Source: an uncultured bacterium (lineage in GTDB: Bacteria; Cyanobacteriota; Vampirovibrionia; Gastranaerophilales; Gastranaerophilaceae). From it: a stretch of 5,729 nt of DNA. Below the pieces are notes generated by a model that did no database searches, was not told the origin of the DNA, and saw nothing but the letters and a program-made list of their open reading frames with translations. This document shows positions 1 to 5,568 of the stretch, in pieces; the stretch's first letter is position 1, and each line of letters opens with the position of its first letter. The DNA is taken from positions 1 to 5,729 of the forward strand of contig CAQTPN010000110.1 of the NCBI GenBank assembly GCA_948888345.1, in the 5' to 3' direction. A program made the translations under genes and the position numbers.

Positions 1-1
1 G

Positions 2-862
2 ATCTCTAAAATTCAAAAAATGATAGAAAACGGGCATATTCAGGTTAATAAAAAATCTGTAAAATCTTCTTTTAAAGTAAAAGAGGGGGATATTATAAGT
101 ATATCTGATGCAAAAAAGGAAAAAGACGTTATTCTGCCTGTAAAAATTCTTCTCGATATTGTTTATGAGGATGATTACCTGCTTGTAATTAATAAACAAA
201 AGGGTGTTTTAACCCATCCTACGTCCTTAAATACGGAAAATTCCCTCGTAAACGCTCTGCTTTGTTACGGGTGTAATTTATCTGATATTCAGGGGGAAGA
301 AAGAAGAGGAATAGTACACAGGCTTGATAAAAATACATCCGGTCTGATTATGATTGCAAAAACAAATGAAACACATTCGAATCTTCAAAAACAAATTCAG
401 ACAAAAAGTGCCAAAAGAAAATATTTAGCTGTTGTTTACGGGATTATTGAAGAGAATGAAGGAATTATAAATAAACCGCTTGTGCATTTTATGAATAAAA
501 CCGTAAAGATGAATGTTGCAAAAGAAAATGAAGGACAGCAGGCAATAACTCATTTTAAGGTTTTAAAAAGATATGATGACCTTACGCTTTTGGAGTTGGA
601 ACTTAAAACCGGACGCACCCATCAAATAAGGTGTCATCTTTCATCCGTGAATCATCCTGTATACGGAGATACTTTATATGGAGCCAAAGGTTTTAAAAGC
701 AAAATTAATTTTAAAACAAAAGAACAGCTTTTAATGTCATACTGTTTGAGCTTTACTCATCCTGTAACCGGTAAAGCAATGGAATTTAAACTTAATCGGA
801 CTCAGTATGATGAAGATTTTAAAAGATTTTTTAAACTTATAGAAAATGAAGGAGAAAATTAA
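2..862 (+). CDS. RluA/RluD-family 23S rRNA pseudouridine synthase (5' partial)
   Basis: This enzyme converts uridine to pseudouridine in RNA, most likely large-subunit rRNA, in the cytoplasm. The reading frame is open to the window edge, and the six codons before the first ATG (position 20; ISKIQK) continue smoothly into an S4 RNA-binding domain (IENGHIQVN, then SFKVKEGDIISI). The true start therefore lies upstream, and probably only a few tens of residues are missing. Counting from the ATG at 20, the catalytic motif HRLDKNTSG is at residues 100-108 with the active-site Asp at 103. The C-terminal motif with TGRTHQIRCHL and HPVYGDTLYG is at 198-221. All core motifs are intact. The S4 domain points to the RluC/RluD branch rather than RluA proper, but the target uridine cannot be assigned. 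The stop codon overlaps the next gene's ATG (TAATG), indicating an operon. Confidence 0.93.
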   Translation: MSKIQKMIENGHIQVNKKSVKSSFKVKEGDIISISDAKKEKDVILPVKILLDIVYEDDYLLVINKQKGVLTHPTSLNTENSLVNALLCYGCNLSDIQGEERRGIVHRLDKNTSGLIMIAKTNETHSNLQKQIQTKSAKRKYLAVVYGIIEENEGIINKPLVHFMNKTVKMNVAKENEGQQAITHFKVLKRYDDLTLLELELKTGRTHQIRCHLSSVNHPVYGDTLYGAKGFKSKINFKTKEQLLMSYCLSFTHPVTGKAMEFKLNRTQYDEDFKRFFKLIENEGEN

Positions 863-1086
863 TGCAGGATATAATTATTTATTATATTGCAGGGCTTTTA
901 ACAGGTCTTATTGTTATGTTTTTTATTGTGAGAAAAATTAAAAAAGAACAGGCTGTTTTAAAAAGAAAATATGAGAAAACCTCAGTTGGCGCAGATGATT
1001 CGGAACTTAGGGTAAAAACCCTTGAAAATAAAGTAAAAACTCTGGAAGCTGCCTTAGAAAAAAGTTTAAAAAATAATGGAAATTAG
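862..1086 (+). CDS. Small single-pass membrane protein with C-terminal coiled coil
   Basis: A 74-residue protein that I do not recognise. Residues 4-23 form one hydrophobic membrane helix (IIIYYIAGLLTGLIVMFFIV), followed by a basic stop-transfer stretch (RKIKK, 24-28), which predicts an N-out, C-in topology. The cytoplasmic part ends in a predicted coiled coil at about 49-70, with V51, L54, V58, L61, L65 and L69 in heptad spacing. It includes a tandem repeat, VKTLENK then VKTLEAA. The start is well supported: AAGGAG at 849-854 lies 7 bases before the ATG, and the ATG overlaps the stop of the upstream synthase gene, so the two are probably translationally coupled. Length and architecture recall PspB-type proteins, but I see no sequence identity that would justify the name. 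A scaffolding or protein-interaction role is a guess. Confidence 0.75.
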   Translation: MQDIIIYYIAGLLTGLIVMFFIVRKIKKEQAVLKRKYEKTSVGADDSELRVKTLENKVKTLEAALEKSLKNNGN

Positions 1087-1100
1087 AGTTATTTTTTAAA
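1065..1100. terminator. Candidate bidirectional terminator overlapping two convergent gene ends
   Basis: A perfect 12-base inverted repeat (TTTAAAAAATAA at 1065-1076, TTATTTTTTAAA at 1089-1100) encloses a 12-base loop that contains the TAG of the small membrane protein. The right arm contains the trkH stop codon. Only 2 bases separate the two convergent genes, so any terminator must overlap coding sequence. The stem is entirely A-T and no separate T-tract follows it, so it would be a weak or unconventional terminator. Confidence 0.4.
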
Positions 1101-2546
1101 TTGCCACATATCTTTGTGGAGCATTGCTAAGAACGGAATTAATTCAAGTCTTCCTACCAGCATATCAAACATAAAGATTAACTTTGTGGCATCCGTTAAA
1201 TGATTAAAATGATTTAGGGGTCCTATTGCTCCAAATCCGGGGCCGACATTTCCTAAAGATGCTATTGAGCCTACTATTGCAATGCTTGAATTTTGTTCAA
1301 TAAAACCGGTAAGGAAGGCACTCAGCGCGAATATTACAAAATAAAATATTACAAATGCCATAATCTGCTGAGCAGTTTCTGTGTTTATCGCGCTTCCTTC
1401 AAGTCTTATCGGATATACTCCTTTAGGGTGAACGATTTTATTTAGTTCCCGTCTTATATATTTAAAAACAAAAATCCATCTTGTAATTTTTAAACCGCCG
1501 CAGGCAGAAATCGCAGATGCACCTATAAACATAGGCAAAAGCAATAAGAGTTTGCTTGAAAAATCCCATTGTCCGAAATCAGAGGATGCAAAACCGGTTG
1601 ATGTTATTATGCTTATTGTCTGAAAAAGTCCTGTTATAAGAGCATTCAGTGGAGTGAAATTTAAATTTTTACATAATGAAATTGCAATTAAACACCCTAA
1701 AAGTAAAGTTATTATAAGATATGTAATAAATTCTTCACTTTTAAATGGGGCTTTAAATTTTCTCTGTACGAAAAATTTATACATTAAAATGAAGTTTGTA
1801 CCGGCCAAAAAGGCGAATATCATAACATTTACGGTTATAAAATTGTTATGGTATCCTATAATACTGTCGGGATTTGGTGAAAAACCGCCTGCTCCTACTG
1901 TTGAAAGGGAAGTGCAGATGCTGTTATAAAAATCAAGCCCTGATACTTTTAAAATTACAGTTTGCAAAATTGTAAGTCCTAAATATATTCCCCAAAGCCA
2001 GCTTGCTGTATGACGGATTCTTGGAGTTACTTTTTCTTCTACAGGGTTTGGGGATTCTGCAAAAAACATCTGTCTGCCTGCAACGGCAAATTTTGGCAAA
2101 ACTGCAACGAATAAAACGATAATTCCCATACCGCCGAACCATTGAGTCATAGAGCGGTAAAAAAAGAAGGTTTTCGGGTAAAGTGAAAAATCTTCTAGAA
2201 TGGTGGCTCCTGTGGTTGAAACACCTGAAACTGCTTCAAATAAAGAATTTATAACCCCGAGTTTATAAAATAAATAAGGAACGGATGCAACAAGTGCAAA
2301 AAATATCCATGCAAAAAAAGCGCAGGCAAGAGCTTCTGCTTTATTCATTGTGTCGATATCTTTTTCGCTTGCTTTATTTAAAGAAAATAAAAATCCTGTT
2401 AATAAAGATACGAAAGCACCTGCAAGATAGGGTAAAATTGATGAATATTCCTGATAGCAAAGAGCAAAAATTACAGGCAATATCATCATAAGTGCTATAT
2501 ATCTTAAAATTATTCCAACCGTATTAATTACAACATTTAATCTCAT
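1089..2546 (-). CDS. trkH: TrkH potassium uptake channel subunit
   Basis: Membrane-embedded potassium-translocating subunit of the Trk system, 485 residues and complete (E. coli TrkH is about the same length). It has the four-fold repeat of membrane-pore-membrane units. The pore-loop filter segments are visible in order: VSGVSTTGATIL (106-117), STVGAGGFSPNP (215-226), ITSTGFASSDFGQW (314-327) and SLGNVGPGFGAIGP (430-443), each keeping the filter glycine. The gating-loop motif of the third repeat is present as GASAISACGGLKITRW (342-357), followed by the conserved RELNKIVHP (366-374). The start MRLNVVINTVGIILRY matches the family N-terminus. Its ribosome site is weak: a GTGGA 11 bases upstream. 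It lies downstream of trkA on the same strand, 340 bases away, and probably shares its transcript as well as using the internal promoter at 2855-2883. A plus-strand small RNA covers part of its leader. Confidence 0.95.
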   Translation of the reverse strand: MRLNVVINTVGIILRYIALMMILPVIFALCYQEYSSILPYLAGAFVSLLTGFLFSLNKASEKDIDTMNKAEALACAFFAWIFFALVASVPYLFYKLGVINSLFEAVSGVSTTGATILEDFSLYPKTFFFYRSMTQWFGGMGIIVLFVAVLPKFAVAGRQMFFAESPNPVEEKVTPRIRHTASWLWGIYLGLTILQTVILKVSGLDFYNSICTSLSTVGAGGFSPNPDSIIGYHNNFITVNVMIFAFLAGTNFILMYKFFVQRKFKAPFKSEEFITYLIITLLLGCLIAISLCKNLNFTPLNALITGLFQTISIITSTGFASSDFGQWDFSSKLLLLLPMFIGASAISACGGLKITRWIFVFKYIRRELNKIVHPKGVYPIRLEGSAINTETAQQIMAFVIFYFVIFALSAFLTGFIEQNSSIAIVGSIASLGNVGPGFGAIGPLNHFNHLTDATKLIFMFDMLVGRLELIPFLAMLHKDMWQFKK

Positions 2547-2566
2547 AGTAAAATGTCCACATCCAC

Positions 2567-2594
2567 TTGAATTATCAATAAAATGATTTATAAT
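2567..2594 (+). promoter_or_regulatory. Sigma-70-type promoter for the plus-strand small RNA
   Basis: A -35 box TTGAAT (2567-2572) and a perfect -10 box TATAAT (2589-2594) are separated by 16 bases. The predicted transcription start is near 2601. No plus-strand gene follows. The transcript would instead run into the terminator hairpin at 2643-2676, which makes this a dedicated small-RNA promoter. The promoter lies just upstream of the trkH start on the opposite strand. Confidence 0.65.
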
Positions 2595-2600
2595 ATGAAT

Positions 2601-2677
2601 ATCGGGAGCGGTAGCGCATACTACCGTAACCTGTAAATGGCTAAGTGGTGCTTATCTTTGATAAGTGCCGCTTTTTA
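2601..2677 (+). ncRNA. Predicted ~77-nt standalone small RNA, antisense to trkH leader and peptide ORF
   Basis: This segment runs from the predicted start of a near-consensus promoter to the T-tract of an intrinsic terminator and contains no plausible ORF. It would fold into a 5' hairpin, CGGTAG (2609-2614) and CTACCG (2621-2626) with the six-base loop CGCATA, then a single-stranded linker of about 16 bases, then the terminator hairpin. It is fully complementary to any minus-strand transcript reading from trkA or the internal promoter into trkH. Its 3' end overlaps the last eight sense codons and stop of the 25-codon peptide ORF. I checked by eye for tRNA, SRP RNA, tmRNA, 6S and common riboswitch cores and recognised none. 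A role as antisense regulator of the peptide, trkH or both is inferred from position. The ends are predictions; the 5' end could shift by a few bases. Confidence 0.6.
2643..2676 (+). terminator. Intrinsic terminator of the small RNA
   Basis: The arms at 2643-2656 and 2660-2673 form a 14-pair stem with three G-U wobbles and a UUU loop, followed by a T-run (2672-2676). The wobbles show direction: on the minus strand they become A-C mismatches and no T-tract follows, so the structure should terminate plus-strand RNA only and let minus-strand transcripts pass to trkH. Confidence 0.75.
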
Positions 2678-2729
2678 TTAAGAATAAAATCAATAAGATT
2701 AAAATTAATGTCAAATTGAGATTTTCCAT
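2652..2729 (-). CDS. 25-residue single-helix hydrophobic peptide
   Basis: A short ORF encodes MENLN, a hydrophobic stretch LTLILILLILFLI, then the polar basic tail KSGTYQR. It would form one short membrane helix with a positively charged C-terminus. The main support for translation is the ribosome site GAAAGGAGG (plus-strand 2740-2748), which closely matches the full anti-Shine-Dalgarno complement. It lies 10 bases before the ATG at 2729 and is the strongest such site in the window. The ORF sits about 120 bases downstream of a near-consensus promoter and 105 bases before trkH. Its 3' end is built from the terminator stem of the opposing small RNA. Candidate roles are a type I toxin-like membrane peptide or a KdpF-like accessory subunit of the potassium transporter. 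I recognise no family. Against it, AT-rich DNA readily yields short Leu/Ile-rich frames by chance. Confidence 0.5.
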   Translation of the reverse strand: MENLNLTLILILLILFLIKSGTYQR

Positions 2730-2733
2730 AAAG

Positions 2734-2775
2734 TTTAGCCCTCCTTTCATCAAAACTATCAACCCTCAGGCTAAA
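2734..2775 (-). promoter_or_regulatory. Leader hairpin touching the peptide ribosome-binding site
   Basis: In the minus-strand transcript UUUAGCC (from 2775 to 2769) can pair with GGCUAAA (2740 to 2734), a 7-pair stem closing a 28-base loop. The 3' arm begins in the last bases of the GGAGGG ribosome site and covers part of the spacer to the ATG, so folding could reduce initiation on the peptide ORF. Sequestered ribosome sites are common in type I toxin mRNAs. Here the overlap is only partial, so the effect is uncertain. Confidence 0.35.
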
Positions 2776-2854
2776 GTAAGTTGTGCTGAAGTTTTTTTAA
2801 AAGATACAGGCTTAGCTCCCATGTTATTCAATTTTTCAATGTTCTGTTTGTTTT

Positions 2855-2883
2855 ATTATAGTAATTTCAGCTGTTTTTTGCAA
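2855..2883 (-). promoter_or_regulatory. Sigma-70-type promoter for the peptide-trkH transcript
   Basis: On the minus strand TTGCAA (2883 to 2878) and a perfect TATAAT (2860 to 2855) are separated by exactly 17 bases. The -35 box begins only 4 bases after the trkA stop. The predicted transcription start is near 2848, which gives the peptide a leader of about 120 nt and trkH one of about 300 nt. This would allow trkH to be expressed independently of trkA. Confidence 0.65.
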
Positions 2884-2886
2884 AAT

Positions 2887-4236
2887 TTAACTGCATAATT
2901 TATTAAAATAACCCCTGATACTTTCGGCATCTTCAGCTTTTGTAAAGATTATGAGCGAATCTTTGCCTCTTATAAGAGTCTGTCCTTTTGGAATTATTAC
3001 TCTTGAACCGCGCTGAATAATTGCTACCACTGCGCGTTTTGGCAGGGTTAAATTCATAAGAAGCGTATCTTCAAAGGAGGATGGGATATTAATTTCTAAA
3101 ATTTCCGCAAGACCCATTTCCACCGTTGCAAGAAGGCCTTCTTTATAATCGACAATTCTGTTTTTGATTTCATTTAATGCGGCCTTTTTGGCAGAAACTG
3201 CGACATCTACTCCTACATGTTCAAATAACGATGCTGTTGCCATTTGTCCTACACGGGTTATAACTCTTTTTACGCCCAATTGCTTTACAAGAAGAGAACA
3301 GAGAAGATTTTTCTCATCGCTGTCTGTAACAGAAATTGTAACGTCACACTCTCCGATTCTTTCTTCATTCAAAAGTTCTAAATTTGTGCCGTCACTGTTT
3401 AAGATAAGTGTTTTTTTCAGCTGTTCGGATAAAAATTCGCACCTTTTATAATCTTTTTCAATTAATTTTGTTTTTATGGGGGTTTTTTCCAGAGATTTTG
3501 CAAGCTCAAACCCTACAGTACCGCCCCCTATGATTGCGATACTTTTTAATTTCTTTTCTTCCACAAAAAACTGCGAAGCGGTAATATCAAGCCCTTCTGC
3601 CGTACCCATAAAAATCGCTTTATCATTTAATTGAAATCCATCATTCCCTTTCGGGATAAAAAGCTCTTCCTGCCTTTTGATGCCAACAACAAGTGTTTCA
3701 TCATTAAAGGGAATATCTTTAAGACTTTTATTTAGAAGCATTGAATTTTCTTTTATTCTGTATTCAAGGAGTTTTGCACGGCCTGATGAGAAATCTTCAA
3801 CGTTTATTGCATCCGGCACGGTTACAATTCTAAAAATTTCGCCTACAAGCAGTTTTTCCGGCCAGATAACATAATCTATATGAAGTGCACCGTCTTTTTG
3901 CATTGATTCTTTTACTATGGAAAGCGAATTTCTGCATTCTTTTTTTGATACAAAACAGGCAGTCTGTGCATTTGAGAGCTGCTTTGTCATAAGACAGGCT
4001 ACAATATTTGCTTCATCAAGGCAGGTGCAGGCTATGAATACATCTGCATCTTTTATTCCCGCTTCTTTTAAAACGTTTATATTTGAAGCTTCACCGACAA
4101 TTGTTGCTAAATCTAAATTATTAAATTTTTCTAAGCGGGAGGGGTCTGAATCAATAACAATAATATCGTGGTCTTCAAAAAATTCCGTTGCTATGATTGA
4201 ACCTGTTTCATTTGCCCCGTATATTATAATTTTCAT
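2887..4236 (-). CDS. trkA: TrkA, nucleotide-binding regulatory subunit of Trk potassium uptake
   Basis: Cytoplasmic peripheral subunit that binds NAD(H) or ATP/ADP and gates TrkH. It has 449 residues, full length against about 458 in E. coli. Two RCK modules follow one another: a Rossmann domain (1-~120) and TrkA-C domain (~140-220), then a second Rossmann domain (231-~350) and TrkA-C domain (~370-449). The second nucleotide loop is canonical (GGGTVG, 237-242, with acidic E260 ending the next strand). The first is GANETG (7-12), with Asn in place of the middle glycine but the strand-end acid D29 kept. Other conserved segments include DADVFIACTCLDEANIVACL (63-82) and the matching ECDVTISVTDSDEKNLLCS (296-314). 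The start MKIIIYG fits the family. No convincing ribosome site precedes it, and a promoter-like element suggests a leaderless message. It is divergent from the downstream transporter and upstream of trkH on the same strand. Confidence 0.95.
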   Translation of the reverse strand: MKIIIYGANETGSIIATEFFEDHDIIVIDSDPSRLEKFNNLDLATIVGEASNINVLKEAGIKDADVFIACTCLDEANIVACLMTKQLSNAQTACFVSKKECRNSLSIVKESMQKDGALHIDYVIWPEKLLVGEIFRIVTVPDAINVEDFSSGRAKLLEYRIKENSMLLNKSLKDIPFNDETLVVGIKRQEELFIPKGNDGFQLNDKAIFMGTAEGLDITASQFFVEEKKLKSIAIIGGGTVGFELAKSLEKTPIKTKLIEKDYKRCEFLSEQLKKTLILNSDGTNLELLNEERIGECDVTISVTDSDEKNLLCSLLVKQLGVKRVITRVGQMATASLFEHVGVDVAVSAKKAALNEIKNRIVDYKEGLLATVEMGLAEILEINIPSSFEDTLLMNLTLPKRAVVAIIQRGSRVIIPKGQTLIRGKDSLIIFTKAEDAESIRGYFNKLCS

Positions 4237-4242
4237 AAAGCA

Positions 4243-4271
4243 TTTATACTCTAAACAACAAACTTTTACAA
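4243..4271 (-). promoter_or_regulatory. Candidate trkA promoter giving a leaderless mRNA
   Basis: On the minus strand TTGTAA (4271 to 4266) and TATAAA (4248 to 4243) are 17 bases apart. The expected start, about 7 bases beyond the -10 box, falls at the trkA ATG (4236). Together with the lack of a clear Shine-Dalgarno sequence this suggests leaderless or near-leaderless translation. Confidence 0.4.
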
Positions 4272-4336
4272 CTTTATTAAAAACTATCTTTGTATTGTTC
4301 GTGATAAAATTTCTGATATATAAAAAGGCGGATGTT

Positions 4337-5563
4337 ATGGCAGAAGTGATAAAAAATAATAAAAAGAATTATCAGCTTATAATATGGATTTTGGCTCTTT
4401 TGGCAGGGGCTTTTGCAGGGTGTCTTAAAATAGAACTTTTGAATCATTTTTTTAATTTTATTGCAACGGTTTTTACAAGACTTTTCCAATTTGTTGCTAT
4501 ACCAACCATTGCCCTTGCTGTGATTACAACACTTTCAAACCTTGGTACAAAAAAGAATACAGGAAAAATTTTCACACATACAATAGCCTATACTCTTTTA
4601 ACTACCTTTTGTGCTGCTGTTATAAGCCTTGTTCTGTATATACTGTTTACTCCGGACAGCATTGTAATTAATGCTGTAAGCCAAAGTGCGCAGAATATAA
4701 ACGGCAATAATTTTTCATACTATGAGCATTTAATCTCAATTATACCGAACAATATTCTGCAGCCTTTAATTTCCGGAAATGTTTTATCGGTTATATTGAT
4801 TTCAGCAGCTGTTGGTATGGGACTTTCTTTTACTCCTGCAACAGAAAATAAAACATCGCTTCTTAAGGTATTAACAGGCATGCAGGAACTTTTGTTTACG
4901 CTTATCCACGGTTTAATATGGGCTTTACCTTTAGGCATAATGGCATTTTCGGCTCAGCTTACGGCTCAAATAGCATCAGGCTCTGTTGTTAGTGCGCTTG
5001 GAAAGTATACAGCCATTGTAATCGGCGGAAATATTATACAAATTTTTATTGTAATTCCGCTGTTTCTTTTAGTACACAAACTTAATCCGCTTCATGTTTT
5101 TCAAAAGATGTCATCCGCTCTTACGGTTGCTTTTTTTACAAAAAGTTCTGCGGGAACTCTTCCTGTAACGTTATCTTCGGCAGAAAATAATCTTAATATA
5201 AATCCTCAAATTTCAAGGTTTGTGCTGCCAATTTGTACGACGGTTAATATGAACGGTTGTGCGGCATTCATCCTTGTAACATCTTTATTTGTTATGCAGA
5301 GTGCGGGTATTGAATTAACTTTAAGCACAATGATGATGTGGGTTTTTATCTCGGTGTTTGCGGCGGTTGGAAACGCAGGTGTTCCTATGGGATGCTACTT
5401 TTTAACGCTTTCTCTTATGTCATCAATTGGTGTACCCGTAGGGCTTTTAGGAGTAATTTTACCGGTTTATGCCGTTATTGATATGGTTGAAACCGTTGAA
5501 AATGTCTGGTCTGATTCAGCTATCTGCACGATGATAAATCAGGATTTTAAAAAAGAGGTTTAG
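4337..5563 (+). CDS. SDF/DAACS-family cation:amino acid symporter, SstT-like substrate site
   Basis: Integral membrane secondary transporter of the glutamate transporter-like family, 408 residues, which couples amino-acid uptake to an ion gradient. The open frame reaches back into trkA antisense sequence. I chose the ATG at 4337 because AAGG (4325-4328) lies 8 bases upstream and the protein then begins with a charged stretch before the first helix. Core elements are present: re-entrant hairpin 1 with TKSSAGTLPV (268-277), the helix 7 motif as NMNGCA (304-309; NMDGT in GltPh), hairpin 2 with GNAGVP (345-350), and helix 8 with D382, T386, N389 and D393. The helix 8 position that is Arg in acidic amino-acid carriers (R397 of GltPh) is Glu385 here. 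As I recall it, E. coli SstT has the same D-x-x-E-T-x-x-N pattern. This argues for neutral amino acids, possibly serine or threonine, rather than glutamate or dicarboxylates. The exact substrate is not determined. No clear promoter is visible in the 100-base divergent gap. Confidence 0.9.
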   Translation: MAEVIKNNKKNYQLIIWILALLAGAFAGCLKIELLNHFFNFIATVFTRLFQFVAIPTIALAVITTLSNLGTKKNTGKIFTHTIAYTLLTTFCAAVISLVLYILFTPDSIVINAVSQSAQNINGNNFSYYEHLISIIPNNILQPLISGNVLSVILISAAVGMGLSFTPATENKTSLLKVLTGMQELLFTLIHGLIWALPLGIMAFSAQLTAQIASGSVVSALGKYTAIVIGGNIIQIFIVIPLFLLVHKLNPLHVFQKMSSALTVAFFTKSSAGTLPVTLSSAENNLNINPQISRFVLPICTTVNMNGCAAFILVTSLFVMQSAGIELTLSTMMMWVFISVFAAVGNAGVPMGCYFLTLSLMSSIGVPVGLLGVILPVYAVIDMVETVENVWSDSAICTMINQDFKKEV

Positions 5564-5568
5564 TAATT

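Noticed and set aside
1654..1929. Plus-strand ORF inside trkH, with similar ones at 2285-2491, 3164-3451 and 3677-3874
   Set aside because: These are antisense shadows of trkH and trkA, with no ribosome sites and no recognisable domains.
2604..2642. tRNA or tRNA fragment, suggested by GGTAGCGCA resembling a D-arm
   Set aside because: No acceptor stem, anticodon arm or T-arm (GGTTCRA) can be found. The segment folds instead as a simple 6-pair hairpin.
2766..2822. Minus-strand 18-codon ORF (MGAKPVSFKKTSAQLTLA) in the leader of the peptide-trkH transcript
   Set aside because: It lies within the predicted transcript and could be a leader peptide, but no ribosome site precedes its ATG and nothing else supports translation. 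It may be a chance frame.
2601..2886. Riboswitch for potassium genes (ydaO/c-di-AMP type) in the trkH leader
   Set aside because: The conserved ydaO core segments are not visible on either strand, and the clearest hairpin with a T-tract points to termination of plus-strand, not trkH-directed, transcription.
2665..2898. Plus-strand GTG-initiated 77-codon frame across the trkA-trkH gap
   Set aside because: It starts inside the terminator stem of the small RNA, has no ribosome site, and runs antisense over the minus-strand promoter and the trkA end.
4295..4324. Promoter for the symporter (TTGTTC with TATATA or TATAAA)
   Set aside because: The predicted start would fall around 4330, beyond its own Shine-Dalgarno sequence, so it cannot explain translation from 4337.
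3917..4336. N-terminal extension of the symporter reading frame
   Set aside because: The extension is antisense to trkA and crosses the divergent intergenic region. A ribosome site and a family-typical N-terminus support the ATG at 4337.
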